Source: Bipolaris cookei
Taxonomy: Eukaryota > Ascomycota > Dothideomycetes > Pleosporales > Pleosporaceae
Length of the DNA: 64,000 nucleotides
NCBI GenBank assembly: GCA_002286855.1
Contig: NRSV01000012.1
Location: 186,001-250,000, forward strand
Direction: 5' to 3'
Part shown: positions 1 to 11,883 of the stretch, one piece after another
Layout: every line of letters starts with the position of its first letter
How positions within the stretch are numbered: the stretch's first letter is position 1
Notes under the pieces: model-generated
What the model was told of the DNA's origin: nothing
The model's database searches: none
Seen by the model: the letters and a program-made list of their open reading frames with translations, nothing else
Position numbers and translations under genes: made by a program

Positions 1-34
1 CGTAAGACGATTAGGTACGGCGGCTTTTGGCCCA

Positions 35-1248
35 TCATGCCGTCAGTGTGGTACTGGAGGCTGCGTGGCAACCTCGCTCATGTCGCTTCATGTTGCTGCG
101 GACGCTGAAGGCTTTGCCGCATCCGGGTTGTGGGCACTTGTACGGCTTCTCGCCAGTGTGGCTGTGGCTGTGGATGCGCAGGCTGCTCGGGCGTGAAAAG
201 GCCTTGTTGCAGGTGGAGCAAATGTAGCGGTCCTGTGGCTGTGGGAACTGTGACTGGCTTGAAGTGCTGATGTAGTGGTGGTGTTGCCATGGGTTTGAGC
301 CGTTGGCGGCAGGGCTCGGTACAGGTACAGGCAGAGGCATGGCGTGCGGCTGAAAGTTTGAAGGCAGAGGACGCTGCGAGTAGAGCGGAGTGGTGTTGTA
401 CGAGTGCTGCTCCGGCGAGTAGAATGAGGCTGATGACGCAGCTCCTGGAGAGGACTGGTAGGGAGACTGGCCGTATATGGAAGCACTGTAGGGCGACATG
501 GAGTGGGACTGCATCGAGTCACGCTTCATTGGAGGCACTGTCGAGAAGTTCTGTCGCTGTTGGTGAGGTTCCATGTTGTTGAGTGCGCCGCCGACAAAGT
601 AGGGAGTAGAAGCTGCCGAGTGGTTGGATGCTGCCGAAGGGGACTGGTTACCGTCGTGTGCAACGTCTGGGTGCATTGGTGGAGTCGGGGGTAGGGTCAT
701 TCGTGAGTTGTTCGGGGCTGAGACTGGAGTGTATTGTGGTTGCGGCTGCTGCTCCTGCCTCAGCTGTGGCGATACCGACTTTCGTTGCTGTGACTGAGGG
801 CTCTGGGAAGCTGGGAAACAAGTTAGCGATATGGACAGGGGAGGTTAGATGCAAGTGTAAGGGCCTTACCTGAATCAGAGGATGCCGTCTTTTCGTTGCC
901 AGCGAATTCGAGGAGACTCGAGATGGACGGAAGCGAAGGCTTCTTCTCCTCGGCTGGGGGTGAAGGCGGAGACTGAGGCCGTTGCTGCTTCTGTGGTTGT
1001 TGGTGTTGTTGCTGATGTTGCACTTGCTGTCGGTATTGCTGCTCGACTTGCTGTGTGTGCGCGGGTGGTTGCACTGGGTATGAGGAGGCCGCAACACCCG
1101 ACATGGTATATCCACGAGGCTGAGGTTGTTGGTAGTATGCCGGGTGCTGTGGGTGTTGAAAGGCCTCTCGGTCCCGAACGCTGCCGTGTACCATGCTGGC
1201 GAGATGCATTGCCATGGATGAGGTGGTGGTGTAGGAGCTGAGAGTCAC
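35..1248 (-). CDS. C2H2 zinc-finger transcription factor (2 fingers, C-terminal)
   Basis: Two exons: 1248-870 and 810-35, with a 59-bp intron (GTAAGG...CCCAG). The phase-1 junction joins them without a stop into 384 aa. The N-terminal part is rich in Gln, Ser and Pro, with a long interrupted poly-Q stretch and the segment LPSISSLLEFA, a short motif I associate with fungal regulators. Two classical fingers sit at the C-terminus: C-x2-C-x12-H-x3-H, then linker TGEKPY, then C-x4-C-x12-H-x4-H. The protein ends 11 residues after the last zinc ligand. The expected role is a sequence-specific nuclear DNA-binding regulator. The target is not readable from sequence, and I do not assign it to a named factor. 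The upstream region is unusually long, as often seen for heavily regulated regulators. Confidence 0.85.
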
Positions 1249-2076
1249 GGGTCACTGCAGGGGATGGGTGATGGAGAGAGAGTTGTAATAAGTTATGCAA
1301 AAGTGGGTGAAGGGGGAGTGGGCGGCGAACGAGTGATGACGAGATGGATGGTAGTCTGAGCGACGGGTACGGGCAGATGTATAGCAGTGCCAGGAATTCG
1401 GGCCTGCAGCGTTCAAGTACAATGTCTGGCGGATTGGCGAGATTCAGCACAAAGCCCGTTCGCACCGTAGCGTCGTCAGTGGACCTGTCGTTCCCTGTCC
1501 AAATTGCGTTTGAGCGGGCGATGAGGCGGCGGACCGTTGGCAAAAAGCCCACCTCTAACTGCACTTAGCCCGACGCTCAGTCCCTTGCAACGGCAATGCA
1601 GATGACAGACGAAGGCGGTTTAGAGTGAGGATGTGCACGACCCGTAGTAATGCCTTGGCCGAGCGATGCGCCCACACATGCCAGGCCGCCCAATCGATGC
1701 TGCGCCGGCGCAGGAGCGCTTTTCGGACACTCGACGACAGGGGCCCTGGTCGAGATCCCAGGACAGGCCGCGATGCACTGCAGATCGACCGTTCCAGGAG
1801 AAACTCGAGGAGAATCCTCGTGGGCTCGTCGGAAGCAAGCAAGCTCGCTGCTGCTGCCACCGCTGTGGCTGCTGGGATCGAGCAGAGGTCCCCCGGCACT
1901 GCCCTCGGAGCGGAACAACCCTCGCCGAGTCTCTTCGTCTCACACACGCCGCTGCCGCCGGATGACGATTCAAGTCGCCGGCGCTGCAGCCGTGCGTCGC
2001 CGACGGCTGATTGATATCTATGGACGTTGTACAATACAGGCGCCCGGCTGGCTGGATATGCTGTCCGGCCGTCCAA

Positions 2077-2108
2077 GGGGGAAAGGGCGGGGGGGGGGAG
2101 AGGGGGGG
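2077..2108 (+). other. G-run cluster with G-quadruplex pattern
   Basis: Four or more G-tracts of at least three bases, separated by 1-4 bases, in a 32-base stretch. A second such cluster lies at about 2325-2366. Both are on the strand opposite to the C2H2 coding strand and roughly 0.8-1.1 kb upstream of its start codon. The pattern fits the usual G4 rule; whether it folds is unknown. Confidence 0.4.
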
Positions 2109-2847
2109 ATATGGTGCTCTGGGTGCGAGGGAGCCTCAGGATCACGGGGCTGCCTCTCTGCACGGCTCGTCAGGCTGTCGGATGCTGATTCCAGACCGGC
2201 TTCCCACTTTGTTCTTTCTCTCGCTGGCGTTGTTGTGCCTCGTCGCTTCGAAGGGGGTGTGTGGGTGTGTGTGCAGCCTCAGGGCGTCGAGACAACACCA
2301 CACGGGCTGACGAAGGATCTGGCAGGGGGTGGGCAGACGGGAGGAGGGGGGAGGGGGAGGAGGGCGAAGCGTGGGAACGGAACGGCAGAGATTGAAAGAA
2401 TCAAACACTTGAGACAAGCCAGACACGGTACTGCACCTTAAACACGCTTTAAACGAGCACACCAGCAGGCGCCCTTGAATGTCGCCTACATCAAAAGGGC
2501 TGGGCAATTGGACCCGTCGCAAGCCATGTGTGATGGCTTGCCATGATCCCGCCAGAGGGATGGCACATTGAGGGAGCGGAAGCGAGTCAAGGCAGGCGAT
2601 GGGGCGCCAAAGCAGTCTAATGCTAACCACCATGGCGGTGACTTGTCCACATCAGGGCCGCCGTGGACTTTTGGGGCAGACGACTGATTGGCCTGCATTT
2701 TGCAGAATAGCGATAGCGGCAGTGGGGAGTCGAGGCTGGCGAAGCAATAGAGAATGCAGAAGCGCATGATTTGCTGGCAATATTGAGGCAGGCAGGCGGG
2801 CGGCGGCAGTGGTGGTGCAGTGCACATACATACATACTGACATACAT

Positions 2848-2877
2848 ACATGCGTACATGCGTACATGCGTACATGC
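2848..2877. repeat. Tandem octamer microsatellite (ACATGCGT)
   Basis: Three perfect copies of ACATGCGT plus a partial fourth, preceded by (TACA)-like repeats from about 2823. A 9-bp perfect inverted repeat follows (arms 2872-2880 and 2903-2911). No coding context. Confidence 0.8.
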
Positions 2878-3587
2878 TGTACAAATCTACGTATGGATGT
2901 ACACAGCATGTATGTATATACTTACGTACGTACACATCTACTTGTAAACGTAGCATGGCCATACAAACCCAGAGACGTCGGCGAGGCTGACTCGCCCCTC
3001 GACGATGGTCTCCCCGGAGAGGCGCCAGAAGAAGGGGAGAGGGTTGTCGAGGACAGTGCTCACCGCATATTGGCGTTTGCTGCTGCTGCTCGCTCGCTCT
3101 GTTGCTAGTAAGCGGTGGAATGGCCCCCCCTCCCATCCCCTCCCCCCCGTACGGCTGCTGGTTTCAGCATCAGCATTAGCATCAGCACAAGCACAGCATT
3201 TGGATCAGGGCAAGCGCGGGAGGCCACGGCGGCGCGACGGCTGATGCCTTTTTCCAGCGACCGTCTCCGACCCCAGCAGCGACGACGTCGTTGGGGCGCC
3301 GCCAGGGCGGGATGGCGGCGTTGAGCCACGGCTTGGCCTCGCCCGACTGTGGAGGATCTTTGAGAAAGAGGCGGGTCGATCAGCAGCAAGCGCATGCAGC
3401 TAATGCCGGGGGGCCACGTTGGCTGTCACCGTCGCTGTCGCTCGACAACTGCTGTAGCCGATGACATGCCGCCACCAATCCACACGCCGCCAGCCCCCCA
3501 TCTCCCGACCTTCCCTGGCCCGCCTTCTCGAAGCTGCGTGCTGCAATGCCACACCGCACGTATCTACTTACTATGTATGTAGGTAGT

Positions 3588-3622
3588 CCAGTCTCCAGTC
3601 TCCAGTCTCCAGTCTCCAGTCT
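3588..3622. repeat. Tandem heptamer (CCAGTCT)x5
   Basis: Five perfect head-to-tail copies of CCAGTCT, 35 bp in total, in non-coding DNA. A likely polymorphic minisatellite. Confidence 0.9.
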
Positions 3623-6600
3623 GATGACATAGCAGACACAGCAGACACACGCTGCTAGCAAGCCCGAAGACGTCTCTGCTCATCGCCTCTGCTCATTGCC
3701 GCTGGCTCAGGCCCACGGCATTGGTATTGCCCTTACCCTCGCCTTCACCCTCGCCCGCCCCTAATATATGTACGTACCTCAATTGCGTGTCTCGCCCTCC
3801 GCCTTTTCGTTTGGCGCTGAGCCGTATCAGATGAACTGTGACTTGATACCCCATCTGTTGTCCCTCCAAACTGCTCCACTCGACTCTGCTTTTGCATCTG
3901 CATGTACATACGTACATACACATGTAGCATATAGCAAGCCCGTCCGTCATGCCTGTGCGACAACACACGGGCGGTGGACGGCAAACCTGCGAACCTAGAA
4001 TCACGTGCACGGACACGCCATCCAGGGTTTTCCGTTGATGGAAAATTTCCCAGCTCGGGCCACCCTCCACCCACGCCCGCCGCGCGACTCGCGCGTATCA
4101 TACCGTCTCTTTGGGTTTCGCGCGCGATGCAATGCACCGCACACGTTGCTCCCATTCCCATTCTCATTCCACCCCGCCCTCATCCAGCTAGTACGTACGC
4201 AACGCACGCTGCTCTTCTCTACCGGCTTGACGCCATGCCCACCCGCCTCCTCTCGCAAGCCCTAGTCCACCGCTCTTTGCTTGCTTGCCCACCGCGGAAT
4301 GCGTGCATGATCTCCCGGAACAGACCACCAGCCCAGCCCATACATACACACTACTGTAAGCTCTACTCTACATCTCTGTAGCTGTGTCTGATCTCAGGGC
4401 GCGTGGGATTGGCAGGGGTATCGATACCTGGGCCGCATCGTGACCCATCATCAGCGGGAACACGCTTGCATCCATCCATCAGTCTGCCTCCCTGGTGCCA
4501 TCCGAGCGATCCTCTCGGCGTTTCATTGTCACGAACCGACATGCCAACGCCTTCCTCACTACCCTCCCTGTCCACCGCACCCTCTACGCCTCGGGCCCGT
4601 CTCCTGCTGGCTTGCTGTACCCTTGTTGCCTGCCTCTCCCCCAAGCACCGCATTCATCTCCATCATCACCTTCCCATGAGCGATGCCGCCTAGAATCACT
4701 ACAATTGAGCTGTTGTGTCGCCTCCCGCTTGGGCCACGACGCTTCCCAGGGTATCCCAGCTAAAGTATCTAGGCGAAGCCAGCGCGGACATGGCAAGGCT
4801 GCTTCCTTAATTGCATCTCTCTTATTGGCCTCTGCTCCTGAAATAATCAGTTGATCTACCGGCCTTCTTCCGAATCGTATGAGGCACAATGTACCTGGGT
4901 ACATGGATCGCTATGACGCCGCCTGAGGGTTTCGCGAAGGGCAACGCCATCGATGATCCTAGGAGCCACTGCATTGGCCCGCCAAAACCTCGCATTAACG
5001 GCCATTTTCGATTGGCCTGAAAACAACGCCCGTTACACATGTATGCCCATCGTTGTTCTCCCCAGACATGCAACGTCCATTTTGTTTACAGTGCGCCGCC
5101 CCAAACTACCTCCTCAATACTAATACAAGCAAAAAGCTCTTATGCCCGACTTTACCATAGTACTGTGTAAAATCCCTCAATCTGGTGCATCCGGACGACT
5201 GATATTTCCACCGCTCGACTAGTCCAAGGGTTCTCCTGGTACATTTAAAAAAAAATTATACCAACCTGCTTACTCGTGTAAATTGGTCAAGGAAATGAGC
5301 AGAATCCAAGTGAAGCGTAACCGACTATTTGGGAATACATACTACATACGTCTTGAGGAAACCAATCCTGGTATACAGAGGCCTCTGCAAGAACACATAG
5401 TCTGCTCTTAGATCGATTGTTACTGGACAAGGCCATTGCGTCTTATTCGCATCCCGTGCATACGATACGCCACGCCAAACGCGTCTGTGTCCTCCGTAGT
5501 TTACATACATACTTACACGTTGTTCCCTTCTTACCCAACCGAAATTGTCTTTTAATATCCACTCCCGGCATCCGGCTTTCCAACTCCTTCGGCCATTATG
5601 CCATCTCGACGACTCGCTATTAATGGGGTACTCCTATGTTTACGTGTCATAGCCCGTCCGCTTGTTCCTTGTCAAAACAAAATCGTCTGCAGCCCTTCTT
5701 GAAGCCTCACACATGGCTCATGTCGAGGCATCCCAGGTTCTGCCTTGCCGTGCTATCCACATGCAAGCCACTCTTACTAAGCGGCTCCGAAGATCAAACA
5801 CATTCTGTGCACATGAGACTTTCCAATACCCAGCCTTCGCTCCTCTACCAAGTCACAGGGATGCGGATGACAGGGTAACAAATGAGACCTAGCGGCCCGA
5901 ATGGGGCAGCAGAGTTCCCAAACAGGTGAACGGCAACGACAAACGGTCCAGTACCGTGTCGCGCACCCTGTCCCGTCTTCTTCTTGTTGAGTATGTCTTC
6001 CGGTTTCATTACGCCACGACAAGGGACCGTGTAGATCAGTCCAGAGCCCTTTCCCACCAACACGGCGAGATGTGCTCGGCTGACCATGAGATTCCCCAGG
6101 ATGTGACACAGCCAAGTCTCAGATCAGCCGGATCAAAGGGAATGTCCACCAATACTGACCTCGCCGGATGACGGGCGGACTGCAACCCCCCCCCCCCCGA
6201 TTTTCTTGTCAGCTCTTGTGCATTGTGCATCACCGCCGATGAAGATCCATTTGCAGGGTATTCGGTACGCCTTCCATAAACGATTGTTACCGGTATCTAC
6301 CGGAAGGATTCACTCCCCATTACCAGAGCGGACATGTTCGTCAACAGACTCGGTAGACGGTGCGACGTGCGCCAGCAAGCCTTTCGAACCATCTTGTTTC
6401 ACCAACACACAAACCTTGAAGTCTACTTTTGCAATACACAAAGCCGCTAACTTGACAGAGACTTTGACCGTCGCAAAAAGCACAGTCACATCCATATACG
6501 GTATGTAGAGATTGCGATCTGTGGTCTGGCCGACATGTCTGTATCCCTCCCCTCGTCTTGGTCTAGCTGTGTATGATATGCCGCCGATACCACAGTGGAT

Positions 6601-8212
6601 TAAAAAATGTGGAAACAAACTAAGCGAGCATCATCACTGGATATGCTGATGCTCCATTTCTGGGCCCTGTTGACACATCTCGGCCTGACCCACCAAACGT
6701 CCGCGTCGGCTTGCCTCAGTCCCCTGTCACTGCAGAAATCGTTAGCGTATCTCCGACCATGTGGCTGATGTCCGACAAATCGATTCGTCAAGACGGTGTG
6801 ACAGGACGTTAGCATCGTTCTTGCGCGTACGATGGAGACGCTACAGGCCACACCATGAAAGCAACCGCCACTGTTCTGGGCTTAACGGCTCCGATTATTG
6901 CTTTTGATTTACCTCCAGGCTTGGATCTCGAACAGCTCGCTATCTCCGTCGGTGTTCCCCCTGTTTCCTTATTCGAGCTGGCAGTGAGACTGGTACCAGA
7001 TCCGTATCGCTATGCGCCGCAAGGAGTGCTTCTGCCTCGCAGCCACACAAGGCTTGCTTCTTGGGAAGTGATAACACACCTGCACATAGCTTACATCCTG
7101 CCAGTTCATCTCTACGATTATGGTGAGATGCGGAGAGTTGGTGGTCTAAGGAATCCTCTTGCGAAATTCCATGTCAACCAATACTCAAAATGATCCGCAC
7201 TTATAGCGCAAGGGGTGGGAGCGGTCAAGGAGACTTTGGTTCTTTTTTTGCGGTGGATTCAACTCAAATGTGCATAATGAACGTAGGACCAAGCTCAGAT
7301 GGTTTCCCGCTGTCTATGCGCCTATGCCGTGAGCCAAATCGTAACCTGACGCACTGGCTCCATCAAATTAGTGACCGTTGCTGTTGCTTTTTCCATCGCA
7401 ACGTCTATCCGAGTGAATATTGATGGCTACAGATTAAGCATCACATCGACGATGTGGAGGAATCGAAGGATTGCGTCGCAATATTAGCCCGATGGCCCAC
7501 GACACGTCAATCATTCCCATCCATGCGCTTCCTCTGAATTTCGGCATCTGATCCCTACGCACTTAGCACTCATCAATCCCGGAGCTACGGGCAGATCCTC
7601 ATCCCTTCTGCACAGCAAGGGAAATGATCACGGACGAACGTACCCGTCGGGCCCAGTCAGTCCATGTCGGCACAAGCCCCTATTTCGCATTCAGCGAAGC
7701 CTCCCGCCACATTGCAAGTTGCAAGTGCCGTCACATGTGATGACCGAACCCGAGCTGGGGGTTTCAATGCTGGGGCTCGCAACAGGTTCAGGGGTGATAC
7801 CAAAAGAAAGTCTTTGTGGGGGGTGCTGAGCATTTTGCTCTGCTCCACTAAGCGGTTGCACGTATGGAGCCCTGGTACAGCATCGTCCGAAGCTACCGTA
7901 GCATCTAAATATTGGGTACGGTGCGCTACTCAAGACCGGAAAGATTGCGCTGCAGGGCACCTTGATTGAAATCACTGCCGTGAGGTAAATGGCGGGGCAC
8001 AAGATCACTGTCGCCACTGTCGTTCGGCCCTTCACAACGTGGACGACCATCAGCAGATCCACACTTACCAACCTGGCTGTCGGGAGTTGCCCGCGGCCGC
8101 AGTGATGTGTTGACGTGGACATCACTCTATCGAAACCTAATCTCCAACAAGACAGTCTGCTTGTGATGGGCATGCAACGCCCGCCAGCTCATGCAGCCTG
8201 TGGATCATAAAC

Positions 8213-8516
8213 ATGGGTTTCAGGCCATCACACTACTTCTTCTTGCTCACACTACCTTCTCTTGGTAAGCTCAATGCAAGTCTAATCAATCACTGGGTTG
8301 GCCTTTTTTTTTCTGACAGTCCTGCCGGTCTTAGTGCTGCATCACGCATTCTGGACTCCGGAGAACGTCCGAACAGGTTGTAGTATGCCCACTGCCATGC
8401 CTGATGCCCCCAACTACCACGACGGTCATCTTTCCCCCCCTGCTATCACTTCGCCGATAACTGTCTTGTCACCACCAAAGGATGGAACAGCACCAAACGA
8501 GCTAATGCCAGTGTAG
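8213..8516 (+). CDS. Candidate small two-exon gene, hydrophobic N-terminus
   Basis: Exon 1 (8213-8264) starts at an ATG. Exon 2 is 8320-8516. The 55-bp intron has a strong donor (G|GTAAGC), CTAAT near the middle and a T9 tract before CTGACAG. Splicing is phase 1 and gives 82 aa without a stop. The first 30 or so residues form a hydrophobic stretch (HYFFLLTLPSLVLPVLVL) that would act as a signal sequence or membrane anchor; the exon junction falls inside it. The rest is short, Pro/Ser/Thr-rich and has one Cys. I recognise no family. It could be a small secreted or membrane protein, or a chance arrangement in non-coding DNA. No transcript evidence is available. Confidence 0.35.
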
Positions 8517-10640
8517 TGCACATCATATGGTCCCTTAATCTTTTTTTTTAGCACCTGGCTCCAATTATTCGTTCCCTTCCTCTACTTCCGTTCCCATTCC
8601 TGCTGACGAGATGCTGACACAAGACGGGGGGCGATACCCGAGGGAATGCCTGGGATCTGCAGTCGCCTGCAGCTCCAAACTTGATATTCTATCGGCAGAG
8701 GGGAAGGTATGACGACATTAACGGTCCACACAACGTCTATCACCAAGGTACTACCGGAGGCGCCGACTCCGATGTATATCGTCATTACAATCATCATGAT
8801 CACCAAAGGTCTAGAGTTGTCTGTATGTTGCGATACACCTAATTCAATGAGGCTGCGGACAAGACTCAGGCATATCAACCCATCTACGGCCGTAACCGTG
8901 AGGCTTGTGCGGCAGCACCCACCCCTCCTCTTCCCTTGGTTTCTCCGCATGCATAATTCGCATGGACAAAACAGGCCTCCCTTTATTTCTTCGTATGTAT
9001 CGAACACGGCCCCCCACAGCACACCACAGCACACAACCCCAGCAACCAATACCACAGCCAAACGTGCCCTGGCTGACTCGATCCACCTGTGTTGCCCACC
9101 CACTCCTGTGCCGCCGCTCCTACAATCTTGGAATTGCAATCATACCGTCCGATGATATTGCTGTCGTCATCATCAGCCTAGCCCTTCTTCCCCCCAAGAA
9201 ATCGCTCTTTCTCGAATAAGAAAACCTACCTGGCTGCGGGACCCTATGCCTCGTATCGAACTCGAGCACCGCCAAATGAAACCTTCCCTCCGCATATGTT
9301 ATATGCGCTGTTGATCACTCAAACTCCCTAGGCGTCCTGCTTTTGTTGATCTCCAGTACATTAACTCCTTTCTCTATCTCCCCATTTGTCTAACGCATAC
9401 TCTCTTTTTTTTTACCCTTGCAACTCACAACCCCTGGCGTTCTATGCTGCAAGTGACGTATACCTGCATACTTGTGTGCCATAGTTGCGTCCTGGGGACG
9501 GCGTAGGTGTATACTTGCTATCTAGGACAATAAGCTGCAAAGCACGTGTTGGGCGATTCGTACTAAAACATGTCTGATGATGTATGTGTTCGAGAACTCT
9601 CAGCTGAGGGAAGCAAGACTTCCCGACTTACGTACATGTCGCTTGGGTTAGTTCGCGTATCGGGCCTTATGCTGCAGTAGATGCATACACATGCCCTCTT
9701 CTTTTTTTTTCACACATACTATTAAGTTTTAATTTTTTGCTTTTGGAACTGCAATGCAATGCGTGTGCAATGTCTCCCCCATCCCCCTCTCATGCCGACA
9801 TGCTGGAAAACTGCAACTACTAACATAACCCTGTCGTGCTTACTACATAGTGGCTCTGCACACTGTGAGGCTGTGCATGTGTAGGTGGAAAGGAGAGATG
9901 TCATATGGACCACGTGCTTGCCCATCCTACTAACTCATCGCGATCTTGCGATCTTAAGATCGCGGGGGGTTAGTCTGGTTTGGTGTGTGTGGGTGTGTGT
10001 GTGTGGGCTTGGTTGGGTAGATCATATATGGCTCACAGAGGCATACTATCAGGGTGTATATTGCCGTATGTATCATGTTCAAACGGTGAGATTGGGGGGG
10101 GGGGGAACTTGGGTCACGCTGACATACGCCTGTTACCCTCTTCGCTCTCTCTCTCTCTTCTTTTTTTTCTCCCTCTCCTCCGTCTCTTACGAACGTGCGG
10201 TTTGAAGGGGAAAGTGTTGGTGTGATATTATAGCTGGGATCAATAAGAGGGATGGGGAGGTCGGGAGGGTGGTCCCGACCAACCGCCGCGCTGGGCTGGG
10301 GTTTGGGGATGACGTGGTGGACCGTAGCATCGGGGGTGTCGGAGGTGTGGGGTGGGCGAGTATTGTTATTATTATTATTTTATTAGAGTCTATATGCCGC
10401 TCGGGACTATGTAAGACTTTGGCCGGAGGCCGTTCTGGGTGGGCGAGTAGGATGGGGGGGAGGGGTATAGTACTGGGTGCGGTGGCCTGTTGATGGGGTT
10501 TTCGTGGCTTTTTTTGTTGCTGAGGCTTTGCGTTGGGCTGCGGTTTTTTATTTGTTGGAGCGGATGACTGGGTATTGAGCGGTTGGGTGTGGACGGTTGG
10601 GTGAGGAGGAAACTTGGCGAGGGAGGGTTTGATACAGTGG
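8517..10640. other. No supported gene; overlapping open frames on both strands
   Basis: Opposite-strand open frames at 8582-9139 (minus, without a usable ATG near its beginning) and 8709-9155 (plus) cover the same DNA, and neither shows a known motif. The rest is low-complexity, with T-, CT- and GT-rich tracts and a run of 12 G at 10094-10105. Confidence 0.45.
9948..9963. repeat. Perfect 16-bp palindrome in non-coding DNA
   Basis: GCGATCTTAAGATCGC is fully self-complementary. It is preceded directly by another copy of its left arm (from about 9940), so a hairpin can form with either copy. No known function. Confidence 0.6.
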
Positions 10641-11631
10641 TGGGGAGATATGGAGGGTGTAGTATAGCTTTTAATCGTTTTTTTAATTAGGTCGTAAACT
10701 TTTTTTTCTTCCTTGCTAATACCTTTTTTCCATCGAAATTTGGGAGAGTTTTTTCGTCCAGCAAAACGTTCACAAGTTTGACTTGAACTTTTTTCATTTT
10801 TGTATCCTTATATTTGTCTTGATGCATTCGCATCCTTAGATCTGTTTGGATTTTACGTGTCCTTTTTTTCACGGTTGATTTGAATATTTATCATGATTTG
10901 GACTTCTGATGTCTTGTTTTGAAACCTTTTGATCAAAACACCCACGTTAATTTTCTATGGTGTGCAGGCGTTTTTTGGTCAAAGATATTTTGCAACAAAA
11001 TTGCACGAGTTGCTGCTATTTCGGCTAGGAAAAGATGGGAAACATGTTGTTTCCGATGCAATCAAAGAAGAAAACACAAATTTCAATATTGTGATTGCTT
11101 CTTACAATATCGCACCATCTTAGCCACCATATTTTTCTTTGTAACGTGGAAAATTATGACGAGGAAAGTATCATGACTTTGTGAATTTTAGAGACTACTG
11201 AGTATTATTTGTACTTGCAGGGATATTTGTCTAGTTTTATGGCCCGAAGACACACAGTGAAAAGATTCACGCCACAGTTTCGGACATACCCAAAATACAA
11301 GTGATTACCCGGATTTATAGATTTCGTGTATTTCTATACAGCTGATCTTGTGGATATGGCAGACTCCCAGTAATAACTTTCTCATTTTTCCACGAGTGAA
11401 GTATTGGTGCTCACGAAGCATGGATTTCGTGTTTCGGTTCCAAGTGAAAGACTTGGTCAATCTTCTTATAATAAAAGCGTGGGATAGAAGGTATGTGAAA
11501 AGCGACTTGGTATCTATCAAGCTAGAGAAAATAAAACAATACATAATGAAATTATGGCTGTTGGGGACTGGAAAAGAGGGGATTAAACATACTAGAGAGT
11601 ATCGAGGCATCAGTAGTTAAAGCTATAGATT

Positions 11632-11883
11632 TTGAAATGTGAAAAGACTATGCATCAACAACATAAGGATTTTCTAACTCAGCGAGAAGGTAGAATTATT
11701 CTAGCTCTTCAGGCCTTTCTTAAAAGTCAGTTTAAGAATATACGACGCGCTGCTGCTGCCTATAATATATCTTTTCAGTTCCTTTCTGATCGGCTTAACA
11801 AAATCATTTTTCGGCCTCAAGTGACTCCAAACTGCCGCAAGCTTACTATAACTGAAGAGCAGACAATCGTACGGTATATATGC
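11632..11883 (+). pseudogene. Pogo/Fot1-type transposase relic, N-terminal part only
   Basis: About 80 codons from an ATG at about 11650 encode the N-terminal helix-turn-helix region of a Tc1/mariner-pogo transposase. Shared landmarks with the neighbouring minus-strand copy are LTQREGR, FRPQ, KLTITEEQTIVRYI and the pattern RR-A-A-YN. The homology stops abruptly at about 11880, where the inverted copy begins. The DDE catalytic domain is absent, so the copy cannot be functional. The two copies differ at many residues, so they are separate insertions or old duplicates. Confidence 0.8.

Larger units (their letters stand above)
1249..8212. other. Long gene-poor region upstream of the C2H2 factor
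   Basis: No convincing gene over about 7 kb. Open frames on both strands at 1555-2441 overlap each other, are GC-rich and low complexity, and match nothing I recognise. Other open stretches (for example 5777-6115 and 6310-6618 minus, 6855-7193 plus) have no supporting splice structure or motifs. The region holds G-runs, a short tandem octamer, a tandem heptamer and a run of 13 C at 6186-6198. It may contain the promoter and long 5' leader of the C2H2 gene and possibly non-coding transcripts; this is inference. Confidence 0.5.

Noticed and set aside
1555..2441. Long open frames on both strands (202 aa minus, 263 aa plus)
   Set aside because: They overlap each other in GC-rich, G-run-containing DNA, have low-complexity Arg/Gly/Pro composition and show no motif or splice structure.
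8582..9155. 185-codon minus frame and 148-codon plus frame over the same DNA
   Set aside because: Mutually exclusive; the longer one has no ATG near its start, and neither has a recognisable domain.
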